A DNA stretch of 64,000 nt from contig CM043964.1 in assembly GCA_014529385.2 (NCBI GenBank), positions 102,442,087 to 102,506,086 on the forward strand, written 5' to 3'. Position numbers and translations under genes: made by a program. The notes beneath the pieces are model-generated. The model searched no databases and was not told the origin of the DNA. It saw only the letters and a program-made list of their open reading frames with translations. The first letter of the stretch is position 1; the number at the start of each line of letters is the position of its first letter. Source of the stretch: Adiantum capillus-veneris (taxonomy: Eukaryota; Streptophyta; Polypodiopsida; Polypodiales; Pteridaceae). Shown one piece after another: positions 23,087 through 34,202 of the stretch.

Positions 23087-25040
23087 ATAGACTTATGAAG
23101 CCCTGGATAGAGTACTTACCTTTGGATTGACATGTCGTCAATTTTCACTTGACTTGATTGCAACCTCTATTGAATTGTCGATTCCTCATCTGCAAGCTGA
23201 TTCCTGTACAAATTTGATCAAGTTAGCTATTCTTCTATAAAGACAGTAGAGTTTTTGCTAACTCTCGTGATTGGTCTATGTGTGTCACTTCAAATCGAGC
23301 TATGGGAGTCAACAATTGACTTTCAGATTCGACTTTAGCAAAAAATCAAAGGATTAATCTGCAACCTGGAAACTGAGTGAACATGTACCAATTCGGATCC
23401 GATTGAACCCAAAATTGCCCGGTGGCTTTATATTATGCTGGTCTAACATTGTATAAGTTCAAAAGTCTAAACTGATATCCCTGGATAGCAATAGTAAATA
23501 ATCGTGATTATTTACTTTTGCTAGTTTTTTACACTTTTTGGATTGGTTTGGCAAGTATACAACCTGTTAAAGTCCCTGAACAAGTTTCAACAAGTTTGGA
23601 CAAAATTTGATTAAGTTTATCAGCTGTTTTGTGTCCGCAGACTCTGCTTTCAAGAATCTGGCTTAAGTCTCACTTTTGTGATCCAAATTTTACCAAAATT
23701 GATTTGTGAGGTCTAGTTGATATGCTTGACCTTGTGGTATACTCAAATGTGCAAAATTTTCAAGTTTTGAAGCAGATGTAAATAATCGCGATTATTTACT
23801 CCAGCTAAATTTTTACAAATTTTTGTCCCAACTCTGACACAGATCTGTTAAGCACCTCAAATTAAGGTCACTAGCTAAGTTTCATCAAGTTTGGACAATT
23901 TTTGATCAAATGGTCATCAATTTTATGTCCGCATTTGGTCACAATTTTCAATCCAGTGATCCAAGTCTTACCAAATTTGGTTTGTGGGCTTATTACAACA
24001 TGGTAAAACTAGTGGTATGCTGACTTGGTCAAAAAAGTTGAAAAATGGGGCAGATATAAATAATCACGATTATTTACTACTGACAACTTTTTGCATCTTT
24101 TTTGATCAACTGAGCATGTACACATGTTTATCACATCAATATAGGCCTATGAATCAAGTTTCAGCAAGTTTGGACAATTTTTTTCCCAATTTACACTCAA
24201 GATTCAAAAAGTCAGTACAAACTTTAGTTTTTACCCATTTTTTTGCCAGTTTGGTGATCCAAATCTTTTGGGCCTTTACAAATGTTGTTTGTACACATGC
24301 AATGAGTCAATAATATGAACCTTGGTCAAATCTGAGCTAAAAGTTAATAATCTCAATTATTAACTTCATGCTTGAAATGAACACTTTTTTGCAAATTTTT
24401 CAAAGACAGTCTTTACATGAGCTATATTTTAAGCCTATGAATCAAGTCAAAACTTAATTTGGCATAAAATGTCAAGCAAAAGTAAATAATCTGAGTTTTG
24501 GTCAACTCTTGAATTTTTTACCTCGAAGTGTCCTTGATCTTACCAATTGATTCAGAAAACTTTTAATCTTACTCTCAAGTCGGATTGAGTGGTTTCGAGT
24601 CTTTTCGTGCTAGTCCTTGTCGTAGACCTAAAATTTTGCAACTTTCGATAACAACTCACACTTGATTCTTTGAGAGAGAGCAATGTTCTGAAATCCACCT
24701 TGGATCCTACTTACCCTACTCCTAGATTCTCATGCAATGGGGTTGTGAAAAGTGTCCACAAACACCAGTTTCTTGTCTTTTATGGTTTTCTAAGCATTGA
24801 TCTTAAAACTTGTTTCATCTACCAATCATCATCAAAATCCTAATCTATTTCTACAATCCTATAATCCTAAAGGCACTCAATAAGTACGATTACTTCCAAG
24901 CTACCTCTACACAGCAAAAGACGACAATCTTAAGCTATGCGGTTTCTAAAAGAAAGTTTTGAACTCTAGGAGATCCTAGAGGAAGTTAAAGGATAACTTC
25001 ACAAGACGCTCATGTTTTTTCCTATTTTAGGTCCCTTCGA
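23087..25040 (-). other. About 2-kb untranslated leader of the minus-strand element
   Basis: This lies between the primer site (25041-25060) and the gag start (23086). It is A/T-rich, lacks long frames and contains the palindrome-bearing tandem repeat described separately. Confidence 0.5.
23340..24520. repeat. Degenerate ~280-bp tandem repeat, each unit with a palindrome
   Basis: Palindromes with arms GTAAATAATCG/CGATTATTTAC (or close variants) are centred at about 23504, 23788, 24066 and 24353, with a half copy at 24481-24495. The spacings are 284, 278 and 287 bp, then about 140 bp. The 23778-23799 copy is a perfect 22-nt palindrome. Sequence between palindromes is also repeated: 'aagttt.a.caagtttggac' and 'gatccaa.t.ttaccaaa.tt' recur once per unit. 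Confidence 0.85.
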
Positions 25041-25060
25041 TCCCCAAAAACGGCACCAAA
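25041..25060 (-). other. Primer-binding site of Athila/Tat type
   Basis: The minus strand reads TTTGGTGCCG followed by TTTTTGGGGA. This resembles the TTTGGCGCCGTTGCCGGGGA string seen next to the 5' LTR in plant Athila/Tat elements. TGTGGGAC begins immediately to the right, as expected for an LTR edge. Confidence 0.6.
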
Positions 25061-25955
25061 TGTGGGACGCATGTCTAACCTCACCATCCTAACTTATTGC
25101 AGTATTAGTGAGAACCACGATCAAATTGTCAATCCATGGGATGAAGCTGACTCGACTAGTGCATAGAGGCTACAAGAGGTTATCAATCTCTCGGAAAACA
25201 ACTAATAACTCGTATCTAACTCAAGCTACACTCAAGTGATTGAAATCACCAAAAGCCAATCGCTCATCGGCAAACAAATCACATCCGTTACAGCATCAAA
25301 TGACATCCAAACGTAACGGAACTTCTAGGACATGTTTATAAGACCTAAGCACACATGCTTATGGTCTCAAATCCCACTTTAGGTCAAGTTCGAAAATCAC
25401 GATTATATAACAGCATTGGATTTTTGACCTAATCGTTTTCGACCTAGAATGCATCTAAATGCTTAGCAATGATGCCCCAATATCCCGCCTATGCTTAGTT
25501 TTTTATTTGAAAGTGTAAATTCCTAGTTATGATGAAATTAGGCCACGGGTTGGCAACGCTAAAAGCTACGAATTACTGTGAACTACTTACATCAATGTGT
25601 AGAGCTCTTACTTGCGGTTATAATGTAATAAACGCGCCTGCAGTGTGACAATCGGGGAGGGATTAGGAAGCGTGAGAAGGAGAGGAGCGAGCGCCGTTAG
25701 CTCACGTTGTGTATTTCATTATCCAAAACTTGAAAAATAACTCACAAAAATTGGCTTTTATACCTTAGCCAAGGTTTTTGGTGGTCAAAACTAATAATCT
25801 GAGAGTTCTACCAAAGATGGGTAATGACAGGCTGATACAATCTAGAAGCTTGTAGCCCTGTCTCATTAATTACAGAGTTTATCCGAGAAAATAGGAGTTA
25901 CAATATTCCCAATTTATCAAAATAATAAGTGTTTTAGAATGAGAACTCCAAAACA
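25061..25955 (-). repeat. Putative 5' LTR of the Athila/Tat-type element
   Basis: The left edge (TGTGGGACGC) is set by the primer site. On the minus strand a TATAAAA box falls at 25757-25763, giving a plausible U3-R-U5 order. The right edge is a guess near 'ccaaaaca' (about 25954). Confidence 0.45.
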
Positions 25956-25966
25956 TGGTATCCGTG

Positions 25967-26129
25967 TTAGCTTGCTGCTAACAACTAATCTCAAACCCAA
26001 GAAGTCCCAAGGTATGGAACCAAGAATTGTCACCATGCAATCTTGTTAGGTTGCTGCTAACAACTAATCTCAAACCCAAGAAGTCACAAGGTATGGAACC
26101 AAGAATTGTCACCATGCAATCTTGTTAGG
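25967..26129. repeat. 79-bp tandem duplication
   Basis: 'ttgctgctaacaactaatct' and the following sequence to 'caccatgcaatcttgttag' occur twice in direct succession (offset 79 bp) with about two differences. This is a recent local duplication. Confidence 0.9.
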
Positions 26130-26514
26130 ATTGTTTAAAAAATCATTATGAGGGTAGCCTACATGTTTCCATTGCAATTTCTACCACTAGCACATCCACC
26201 TCAATCCTAGTTGTGTGCCATCTCTTTGTCTGTGTGTTTGTGTGCGTGTGCCCAGATACCCACTTTGCCCCTTGCAAGTTTTTCAGTGATGTCATTTGAT
26301 TATATTCAATCTTTTTTCCTTCACATTTTTATCCTATTGACATAGCAAAAACAACAGGTCTTGCCAAGGCAGTAGCTCTATGTCAATAAGAGCTAGCAAT
26401 AGACCCTCTTCCTCGTGTGTCCAAATCCCTAGCAAAATGAGTAGGTAGCTATGGAGGAACCCACATACATAATCTAGGATTCCTTGTCATGCCACATTGG
26501 GTTTACTTAAAAGA
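26130..26514. other. No feature recognised
   Basis: No coding or repeat structure seen beyond a short imperfect GT run near 26228-26250. Confidence 0.5.
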
Positions 26515-26585
26515 ATCTTGGGGATGGAGTCGAACCATCATTCTAGGACTGTGAGTCTAACACATTAGCATTATGTTACCTAGGT
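26515..26585 (-). tRNA. tRNA-like relic resembling organellar tRNA-Cys
   Basis: On the minus strand the T arm is perfect (GATGG-TTCGACT-CCATC, 26523-26539) and includes a full B-box match GGTTCGACTCC. The D arm reads ACAT-AATGCTA-ATGT, preceded by T8-A9. The anticodon arm is imperfect, with loop CTCACAG. The acceptor stem pairs at only about 4 of 7 positions. The string CTAGGTAACATAATG matches plant mitochondrial tRNA-Cys as I remember it, but the anticodon position reads CAC instead of GCA. It is probably a pseudo-tRNA from organellar DNA or a SINE head. Confidence 0.5.
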
Positions 26586-26805
26586 GGGGGGTGACCAAAG
26601 CCAAGGCCACCCTGAAGTAATGTTAGTTATCTATATTTATAAAAAATGGATCTCCTTAAGATACAAATAATATCGAAAAGGCCATCGTCAGAGCAAACAG
26701 GACAATAGCTTTTGTTAAGGCAAAGCCTGGAGTAACAGAACCGAATAATTATTTGGCAAATGATAGATTTCACGCCATAGGGCTTGTCAAATGACTAAAT
26801 ACATT

Positions 26806-27282
26806 TCAAATACAGATTGCTGCTCCTTTTGTCATACTCGGGTTCATCCTTGCCATTCTCTTTTTCAAAAAGTAGGAAGGGGCAAAGCCAGGAAATTCCC
26901 CACAGTGCTTCCTATTCTCTGGGTCATTATTGCCCAACCCTGTATCTTGACTGTTCCCTTCATTTTCGGAACTAGTGTCTTCCTCCGGTTTTGGTCCACT
27001 ATAGAAGGGGTCCAACAGGTAGTTGAAGCTTAATTCACGTTTGACTCCATCCCCTTCTAGAGTGGAGTTGTCATCCTTGATTTCACGATGAGTATCCCCT
27101 CCAAACTCCTCTTCCCATAACGGCACCCCCGAAGATGATGGAGGAGGAGGAAAAGATAAATCTTCTATCGATGTCGAGCCTTTTTTGGCATTTTGTTGGC
27201 CCTGATGAATGGATGACTCTGCTTCTGGCTTGTCTTCCAAATTGTCAAAATTGGAAGAAGAGAAGTAACAAGGGAAATTCAT
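26806..27282 (-). CDS. Hypothetical acidic ORF (158 codons), doubtful
   Basis: An open frame rich in Ser, Pro, Glu and Asp ('EDLSFPPPPSSSGVPLWEEE', 'GDTHREIKDDNSTLEGDG'). I recognise no domain. Its composition suits either a retroelement gag/ORF1 linker or a chance frame. It ends close to the LINE target site but lies on the opposite strand from the LINE, so it is not that element's ORF1. Confidence 0.2.
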   Translation of the reverse strand: MNFPCYFSSSNFDNLEDKPEAESSIHQGQQNAKKGSTSIEDLSFPPPPSSSGVPLWEEEFGGDTHREIKDDNSTLEGDGVKRELSFNYLLDPFYSGPKPEEDTSSENEGNSQDTGLGNNDPENRKHCGEFPGFAPSYFLKKRMARMNPSMTKGAAICI

Positions 27283-27622
27283 GTACTTTGTGAATACCCC
27301 AAACCCATTTCTGATCCCTTAGGGAAGGAATCCCTGGCAATATAGATACAACATTCAATATGAACTCTTGAGTCACTATAAAGTGACACCATACAAGTAA
27401 ACCTAGAAACAATGAGGGTGCTTGTTTTAGGTAGCCGAGTTCATTGGAAAACCCCGACGGCCAATCATGAAAAGGGTTGGGCTTTTTGAAGTTTCAATGT
27501 TGTCAACATCCTCTTCTTCTCTCAAGACTCACTCCTCTTGTGAGCCATTAAAATTCCAATAGTCCATATATTGGAATAGAAGCCCCATAGTGAATACTCG
27601 CAGCTAAGGCACTATCCATAAT
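27283..27622. other. Left flank of LINE
   Basis: No gene recognised. It ends with 'ggcactatccataataag', which recurs just right of the LINE. Confidence 0.5.
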
Positions 27623-27623
27623 A

Positions 27624-27639
27624 AGATCATGTAAGCAAT
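27624..27639. repeat. Left target-site duplication of LINE
   Basis: AGATCATGTAAGCAAT, identical to 31631-31646 at the other end of the element. Confidence 0.9.
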
Positions 27640-28303
27640 GAAGAAGAGTACCCTATTCTGGGAGGAAATTAAAAAGGAGAAGATAGTCAACTGCTGGGCC
27701 ATCCAGGAACACCACTCAGATTCCCATAGCAAGAGAAAGCAGGCGCTAGGAAAGAAACAAGTATTTTATGGAGAAGGAAGTAACGGTTTCAGTGGTGTCC
27801 TCAGCATTGTGGACAGAGAATTGGAGCGGAAGTTGGTTCTAAACCACCCATCCGATAGAATCCTGGGGATTAGAATCAGATGGGAAGGGCATCCCTTCAC
27901 CATTGTGAATGTGTACGGCCCTTGCAATGCAAAAGACAGAGCTAAACTGTGGATGCATCTTAGAGATCTTCCTATTGAAGGTGAGTGGTTGTTGGTTGGC
28001 GACTTCAATATGGTAGAAAAGAGCAAGGATAGAACAGGTTCCTTCAGTAGGCCGGCTGGCTCGGAAAGGTCTAAATGGCAAAGTTTGTACAAAAAATGGG
28101 CGATGATCGACTTCTGGGAAATCGGCCCATGGAACAGCATGCCTGGGTTCACCTACACAAGCCTCCAGTATGCCCGCACTCCCTCCAGGCTGGACAGATG
28201 CTATTGCTCACACCAAGCTGACTGGATACTGTCGTTGATGGAGAGGAAGGTAGTCCCAACAAAAAGCCTATCGGATCACATACCTCTGCACATACAATTT
28301 TAA
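27640..28303 (+). pseudogene. LINE apurinic-type endonuclease domain
   Basis: The frame from the ATG at 27638 carries 'WAIQEHH' (catalytic Glu near residue 24), 'VNVYGPCNAKDRAKLW', 'LLVGDFNMV' (Asp near residue 122), 'SRLDRCYCS' and a terminal 'LSDHIPL' (catalytic Asp-His). This is the exonuclease-endonuclease-phosphatase fold that nicks target DNA. About 30 N-terminal residues, including the first metal-binding Asn, are missing. The ATG partly overlaps the target duplication and is not a native start. The frame ends at 28301. Confidence 0.85.
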
Positions 28304-29757
28304 GAAGAATATAGGGGAGGAGCAGATCCCAAGAGGTGAGAAAAAATTGTTGGTAACAGGGGCACACCTATTCAAAGACCCTCTTTCAGGAATCTAACCA
28401 AGAAAGCACTAGGTAAGCTCAAGAAAGATGTTGACCTCAACAAACACAATGCATGGGACCTCTTTGCTCGGAGCATCCAGAAAGCAATCAAAACCTCGGG
28501 CCCTCGAATCAAGAAAGTTAGGGAGGTACACCTTCTGCATCTTACAACAGAGGTACAGTTGCTTACCTCCAAAAAAGCCAATGGGCTTGCTACTGAGGAT
28601 GAGCACAAATGATGGCTCAAAGCCAAATCTAACGTTGCTAATGAGCAGTTAGAAGATATCAAAAAGGCAAGGCTTCTCTCCAGGGAGACTTCCCTTCAAC
28701 CGGAAGCCTCTGATGAAGCTCATTTTTTTAGGGCTTTAAAAATCAAGAAGAGCCGAGGCCATGTCCACTCGCTCGATGATGAGAAAGGGACAGCAGTGCA
28801 TAACCAGGATGAGATGGCTGGTCTAATGCTCAGCTATCTTAGTCAAATCATTGGACAGCCAGAGATCCAGTCCCAAGAAGTGGAAGAAGCCAGAGGGTCC
28901 TTACTTCATAATGTCAAGAAGAAGATTCCCCACTCAAAAGCTAATTTCTTGGAAAGGGCATTTTCCGAAGACGAATGTTCACTAGCATTGCAAGCCCTTG
29001 GCAAGAAAAAGTCCCCTGGTTGGAATGGGATGACGGTGGAATTCTATAGAGAATTTTGGGACGATCTCAAGGTCCCAATCACAAGGCTAGCCAATAAAGC
29101 CATTGTCGAAGGGTCGTTGGAGATAAGTGTGAAGAGAGGGCTTATTAAGCCCATCCCCAAACAGATCTGTTGTAGTCAATTGAAACATTGGTGCCCTATA
29201 ACGATGATGTTGGTGGCCTACAAAATTATTGCTAAAGTAGTAGTCCTCAGACTAGCCCCCCTACTAACCAAGATCATCTCTCCCCATCAACATGGGTTCA
29301 TCAAAGGAAGGTCCATTTACGATAATATCTTGGCAGCAATGGTGGGCATCGAGTATGCAACTGTCAAAAGCAAGAGTGTGTACTACTACAATTGGACCTG
29401 GATAAGGCTTATGACAGAATAACATGGACAATAATATAAGCCGTCATGGAAGCTCTGGGATTTGGGCCGTGCCTATGTCGTCTGGTAAGTGTACTGGGAG
29501 CTGGAAGCCAGTCAGAGCTCCTATTCAATGATAGAGTTGTGGGCTCTTTTGAGGTCAAAAGGTCTATTAAGCAGGGTTGCCCTCTGGCCCCCCTACTTTG
29601 TGCCATAGGATCACATCCCTTAATCACGCAGCATGAAGCTAGTGCGGAACAAGGGGAGTTGCAAGGCCTGGCTTTGCGAGGAAATAGCCAACTCCTACCA
29701 AAACATTTTGAAGACGATTCTCTCCTCTTCTTGAAGGTGTGCCCCCAGGTCCATTAG
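28304..29757 (+). pseudogene. LINE reverse transcriptase, N-terminal and palm region
   Basis: A linker is read through a stop near 28612. The RT follows in 28796-29422: 'LGKKKSPGWNGMTVEFYREF', 'GLIKPIPKQ', 'KIIAKVVVLRLAPLLTKIIS' and 'HQHGFIKGRSIYDN'. A frameshift lies in motif A: the expected 'DLDKAYDR' reads in another frame at 29398-29421. 29446-29757 has 'SIKQGCPLAPLL' and the catalytic box as 'FEDDSLLFL' (usually F/YADD). Confidence 0.85.
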
Positions 29758-31460
29758 GAAAGCTCTGGAGATTGTACAAATATTCTCAGTAGCTTCGGGG
29801 TCCCAGTGTAATATAGAGAAGTCAAGGCTGATCTCTATCAGAAAATGACTCATTTGACCCTTCTGACTGGTCGGGGGATATTGTCACAAAAGGGAATATC
29901 TTCAGGCATCTGGGAGCCCCCTTGGGGTTGGACGTAACTCACAAGCAAAGATTTGAGTGGGTGCTTGAAAAAATCAAAACAAAAATGAGTAGGTGGAGTA
30001 TGCTCTTCTCCCATTCCCAAGTCGGATAAAAGTGATAGATGCCTTTATGATTCCTTATATTGCCTTCACTAGCCCGCTTCTTAAGATGGCTAAGTGTCAC
30101 TGGAAAGAGTTCTTAAAACCAGTGAAAAGGTTTTTATGGAAAAACAACACGAAATCCTCTAGGCCATGGCAATGGGCCCGTTGGGAATCAGTTGCTCGGC
30201 CGGTGAATCAAGGAGGCCTCGGAATTATCAACCCTGTGGTCCATGCAGAAGCTTGTTGCACCAAATTTGTTGTTTCCTTAGCTAAACAGGATCAAGTTTG
30301 GGCTGTCATGATCAAAGATATGATAGAAGCATCTAAACTTGGCTCAAAAGGTGGAAAGTGGAGAGGGGTGGAGGTTCATGACAAGCTGTTAGCCCCGACG
30401 TGGACTACCCTAAGACTGGGGGGCAGCGCAGGAGAATTGGTAAGAAAATGCAATAGAGCAGCAGGAGTCTTAAAGCGGGGGGGTAAAACCAGATACTTCA
30501 AGAACTCCATTTTGCATTGGTCCCCCTGGCTTTCCAAAGTTGTAGATCCACCGCAAATTCCCTATTGGATAGAGACAGCCAGGAAGCTGAATAATAAGGG
30601 TCTGAATGGAGTAGGGCACTTCTAGGATAGTGACAACAAGAGTTGGAAAACCATTGACCTTCTGGTTACCCACTACCAACTAAATATCTTGGAGGTCTTG
30701 CTGGTCCACAAAGTGAGGAAAGAACTTGACAATATAGTGATGCCTATCTGTGATTCGGAGTTTGACTGGAATGCCTGGAAATGTCCCGGAAGCAGTCTCT
30801 TATGAAAACCCCATCCTAAAGACATATACCAGACAATGATGCAGCCCCCTTAACAAGATATGGAAAAAACAATGGCCGGAGGAAAGGTGGGAGCAAGTAA
30901 TGGAGAACATCTTGAAGCCAAAGGTTCCGCAGCACATGAAGGTATTTTTGTGGAAGGTAATTTGGGGTGCTTTACCGATGGGCTGAAGATTCAGGAAAAG
31001 AGGGATTGGGTCAGATTGATGCTTGGGGTGCAAGTTGGCTAGTGAAGATCTGGCCCACCTCTTCATGAATTGCCCAACTATCAAAGGCCTCGCAAGGAAA
31101 ATATGCAAGTGGTCCAAAGAACATGGAAAATTGGTTTTTACAAGACTGATCTATTCCTAGGAGGGAAGAATTCAGGTGGTCCTGCCATCCTCATCAGCAC
31201 TCAAATCGTCCGGTACTTCTTCTTACGTAATGTATGGCAGACAAGGAACAGACGTGTGTTTGAAGGAGGTCTTGAGGTGGCAAGCTTCACAGAAATTATA
31301 CAAGAAAGCAAAGTGCTAATATGGACTCTTGGACGCAAGCAACACTCGGAGGACTGGTCTAGGACTACTTGTGCCTTGTTGTCACAAGATGGCATGCCTA
31401 GGACGGGGGAAAATCTTGGCTATCGGCAAGTAAAAGATCTCAGAAGAACATGATAATGGA
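29758..31460 (+). pseudogene. LINE RT thumb/connection and zf-RVT region
   Basis: 29993-30625 reads 'YIAFTSPLLKMAKCHWKEFL', 'FLWKNNTKSSRPWQWARWES' and 'NQGGLGIINPVVHAEACCTK', typical of the region after the RT palm. Around 30925-31080, 'VPQHMKVFLWKVIWGALPM' and 'SEDLAHLFMNCP' match the zinc-binding zf-RVT domain of plant LINEs, split over two frames. A degraded C-terminus runs to 31453. Confidence 0.8.
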
Positions 31461-31630
31461 CCCTATATATCAAGGATAAGGGGGCGAGTTGGTTGGGATG
31501 GCTGCCTTGCTAGCCAATGTAATTATGGTCCCTTGATGACGTCATGGCTCAACACGAGCATGTCAAGACCTTGTAATTTTTTGGGATGATAAATTTAATT
31601 CACTCACAATTGTGAGTTTTGCTAAAAAAA

Positions 31631-31646
31631 AGATCATGTAAGCAAT
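31631..31646. repeat. Right target-site duplication of LINE
   Basis: AGATCATGTAAGCAAT, directly after the A-run and identical to the left copy. Confidence 0.9.
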
Positions 31647-31826
31647 TAGGCACTATCCATATTAAGAATCTCAAGGCTAGAAAAATACAATTTCCCCAAC
31701 CTAAGAAAATAAGGACAAACCGTTGAAGTTCTGTCTGGTTTTTAAGTCAAAATTTGAAGCTTTTGCTATAATACACTAAAACTTGTGTAAAATTCTCCAT
31801 TTTCTGCTGGTTTTTTTCTAACACTG

Positions 31827-31830
<4 letters not shown>

Positions 31831-31886
<56 letters not shown>

Positions 31887-31980
31887 TAGTCCACGTCGGC
31901 ATGGACAGCTATACGTAGAGGTTTGCTTTTAGGTTTTTTTTGAAAAGCGGCAATCTAGACGTCTTTCTGTGTGTGTGTGT

Positions 31981-32053
<73 letters not shown>
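31831..32053. repeat. Two (CT)n tracts with a hairpin unit between
   Basis: (CT)n at 31831-31881 and (GT)n then (CT)n at about 31970-32051. Confidence 0.9.
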
Positions 32054-32131
32054 GCAGTCCATGTCGGCATGGGCAGCTACAGAGAGGTTTGCTTTTAGGT
32101 TTTTTTTTAGAAGCAGCAGTCTAGATGTATT

Positions 32132-32288
<157 letters not shown>

Positions 32289-32628
32289 CTCCCAAGGCTT
32301 GCCCTCGTTTATAAGTGACACGGGGTGTCACTCGAGGGATTGACGGCGGGGAGCACGATCGGCAGGGCGAGGGGCTTTAGTCCGTTGGATCGACGCACTT
32401 AGAAGGGGCAGGTTTTTATATTGTTAAAGCAGGTTGGTTGCATGGAGGCGCATTAGGCGGGATGGTAGAGGTCTGCGAGTGGGTGGGAAAGGGTCGCGAG
32501 CTCGAGGCATGAGTGGGACAGGCAGCGCGAATTTTTTTCCCCAGTCAGATTTGATCCAACGGTGGGATGCACTCGGGCCGTTGATCCCTCGAGTGCACCC
32601 CGTGCGCTTTATCAACAAGGCTTGCAGC
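32289..32628. mobile_element. Foldback/MITE-like element with ~45-bp inverted ends
   Basis: The left end ('caaggcttg', then 'cacggggtgtcactcgaggg' and 'attgacgg') is matched in reverse complement by the right end (about 32578-32628). Inner shared words such as CCGTTGGATC extend the pairing. No coding capacity and no clear target duplication were found, so limits are approximate. Confidence 0.5.
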
Positions 32629-32692
32629 GTCACTATGAGAGATGTTGGCAACAATATAGCAGGTGTAGATGTAGCCTCAGCTATGAGCACCC

Positions 32693-32856
32693 AAATAATG
32701 AGTGCGTTGCGGTGGTGAGGGGTCACACAGCACCCGTACGAAGCCTGCAGGTGGGCGTGGTGGAAGAGCTGCGTGGCGTGTGTGCAGGTGTAGCCTTCTC
32801 CGACAGCCTCGACGGCTCCATCAAGATGTGGATGATGTCACATAACAGCTTGCAAA
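32693..32856 (+). pseudogene. WD40-repeat-like fragment
   Basis: The frame reads 'VAVVRGHTAPVRSLQVGVVE' and then 'AFSDSLDGSIKMW', which looks like a single WD40 blade: GH near the start, a D-x-S-I-K-M-W end. There is no supported start or second blade, and a (CT)n tract follows at 32883-32934. It is probably a captured gene fragment. A chance resemblance is possible. Confidence 0.35.
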
Positions 32857-32880
32857 GGCACAACTTGCACAATATGAGAT

Positions 32881-32938
<58 letters not shown>

Positions 32939-33102
32939 CGCATATGATTGCCTCTGAAAGTTTGAAGTCAGAGCACAGAGCCTAAAACTCCCAACAATTA
33001 TTGCCTCTGGAAGTTTGAAATAAACTATGCAATGGCACACCTCAATAAGCTAAGATGTCTCTCTTCTCCCTCTCCCTCTCTCTCTAGCAGTGCACGCCGG
33101 CG

Positions 33103-33569
33103 TGCACTGCTACAGAGAGTTTTGATTCTAGAAGTTTGTTTGAAAGTTGAGGAGGCTGCACTGTGCAGACCGTAGAGTCGTAGATCAATCTCTCTCTCTC
33201 TCTCTCTCTCACACAGCTGCTACAAACATACCAAACTTGTGTTGCCAACTTGACCAATTATGAGAACCATGCCACTCATATCATATGTGCGCTAGCTGAC
33301 AATCAGTAACAAGCCAGTATATGCGCTCTCTGTCTGTCTGTCTGCGTGCACTGCTAGAGAGAGTTTTGATTCTAGAAGTTTGTTTGAAAGCTGAGGAGGC
33401 TGCACTGTGCAGACCGTAGAGTCGTAGATCAGTCTCTCTCTCTCTCTCTCTCTCTCACAACTGCTACAAACATACCAAACTTGTGTTGCCAACTTGACCA
33501 ATTATGAGAACCATGCCACTCATATCATATGTGCGCTAGCTGACAATCATTAACAAGCCAGTATATGCG

Positions 33570-33578
<9 letters not shown>
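33103..33578. repeat. ~240-bp tandem duplication
   Basis: 'gtgcactgctagagagagtt'-type sequence through 'gccagtatatgcgctctctg' occurs at 33103-33340 and 33343-33577 with very few differences. The second copy lacks the left arm of the hairpin core. Confidence 0.9.
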
Positions 33579-33612
<34 letters not shown>

Positions 33613-34029
33613 ATCTCTCTCTCTGTCTTTCTCCCATTTATCATTCTCCCTCTAGGAGTCCACGCCGCCGTGGACAACCAGGGACAAATTTGATTTAGAA
33701 AAAAAGTGTGAAAGGAAATGATCTCTCTCTTGGGATAGTTTCCTACGATGTTAAAACTCTCTTCTTCTTCTTCTCTATCTCTCTCTCTCTCTTGCTAGGA
33801 GTGCACGCATAGATTGTTTTGATTTAAAAAAGCGTGAAAAGAGATTAACAAATCTCTCCATGTCCAAAAAAATACATTTTTAATTTTTCTCTAACGGGTG
33901 AAATAAGGGAAAACTTAAAAAGTTCTTTTCTAACACTCGATCTCTTTCTCTCTCTCTCTCTAGAAGCCCATGCCGACGTGGATTGCTAGAGAGAGATTTG
34001 ATTAGATTTTTTTAATAAATGGGACTAGT

Positions 34030-34065
<36 letters not shown>

Positions 34066-34139
34066 CTACTACCAGTCCATGCTGGCGTGGACAGATAGAG
34101 AGAGATTTGATTTAGGATTTGTCTTGAAAGGAGTCTAGG

Positions 34140-34174
<35 letters not shown>

Positions 34175-34202
34175 GAAGCCCATGCCGACGTGGATTGCTA
34201 GA

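Larger units (their letters stand above)
27640..31630 (+). mobile_element. 5'-truncated L1-type LINE
   Basis: Endonuclease, reverse transcriptase and C-terminal zinc-finger region lie in the L1 order on the + strand, bounded by perfect 16-bp target duplications and ending in an A-run (31624-31630). The left boundary falls inside the endonuclease, so ORF1 and the first part of ORF2 are missing, as is usual for target-primed reverse transcription that stopped early. Internal stops and frameshifts show it has decayed since. Confidence 0.9.

Noticed and set aside
23340-24520. CRISPR-like array (regular repeats with palindromes)
   Set aside because: Units are about 280 bp, degenerate throughout, and in a plant retroelement leader; there are no short identical repeats with unique spacers.
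31201-31395. Small minus-strand frames within the LINE
   Set aside because: They are antisense shadows of LINE ORF2.
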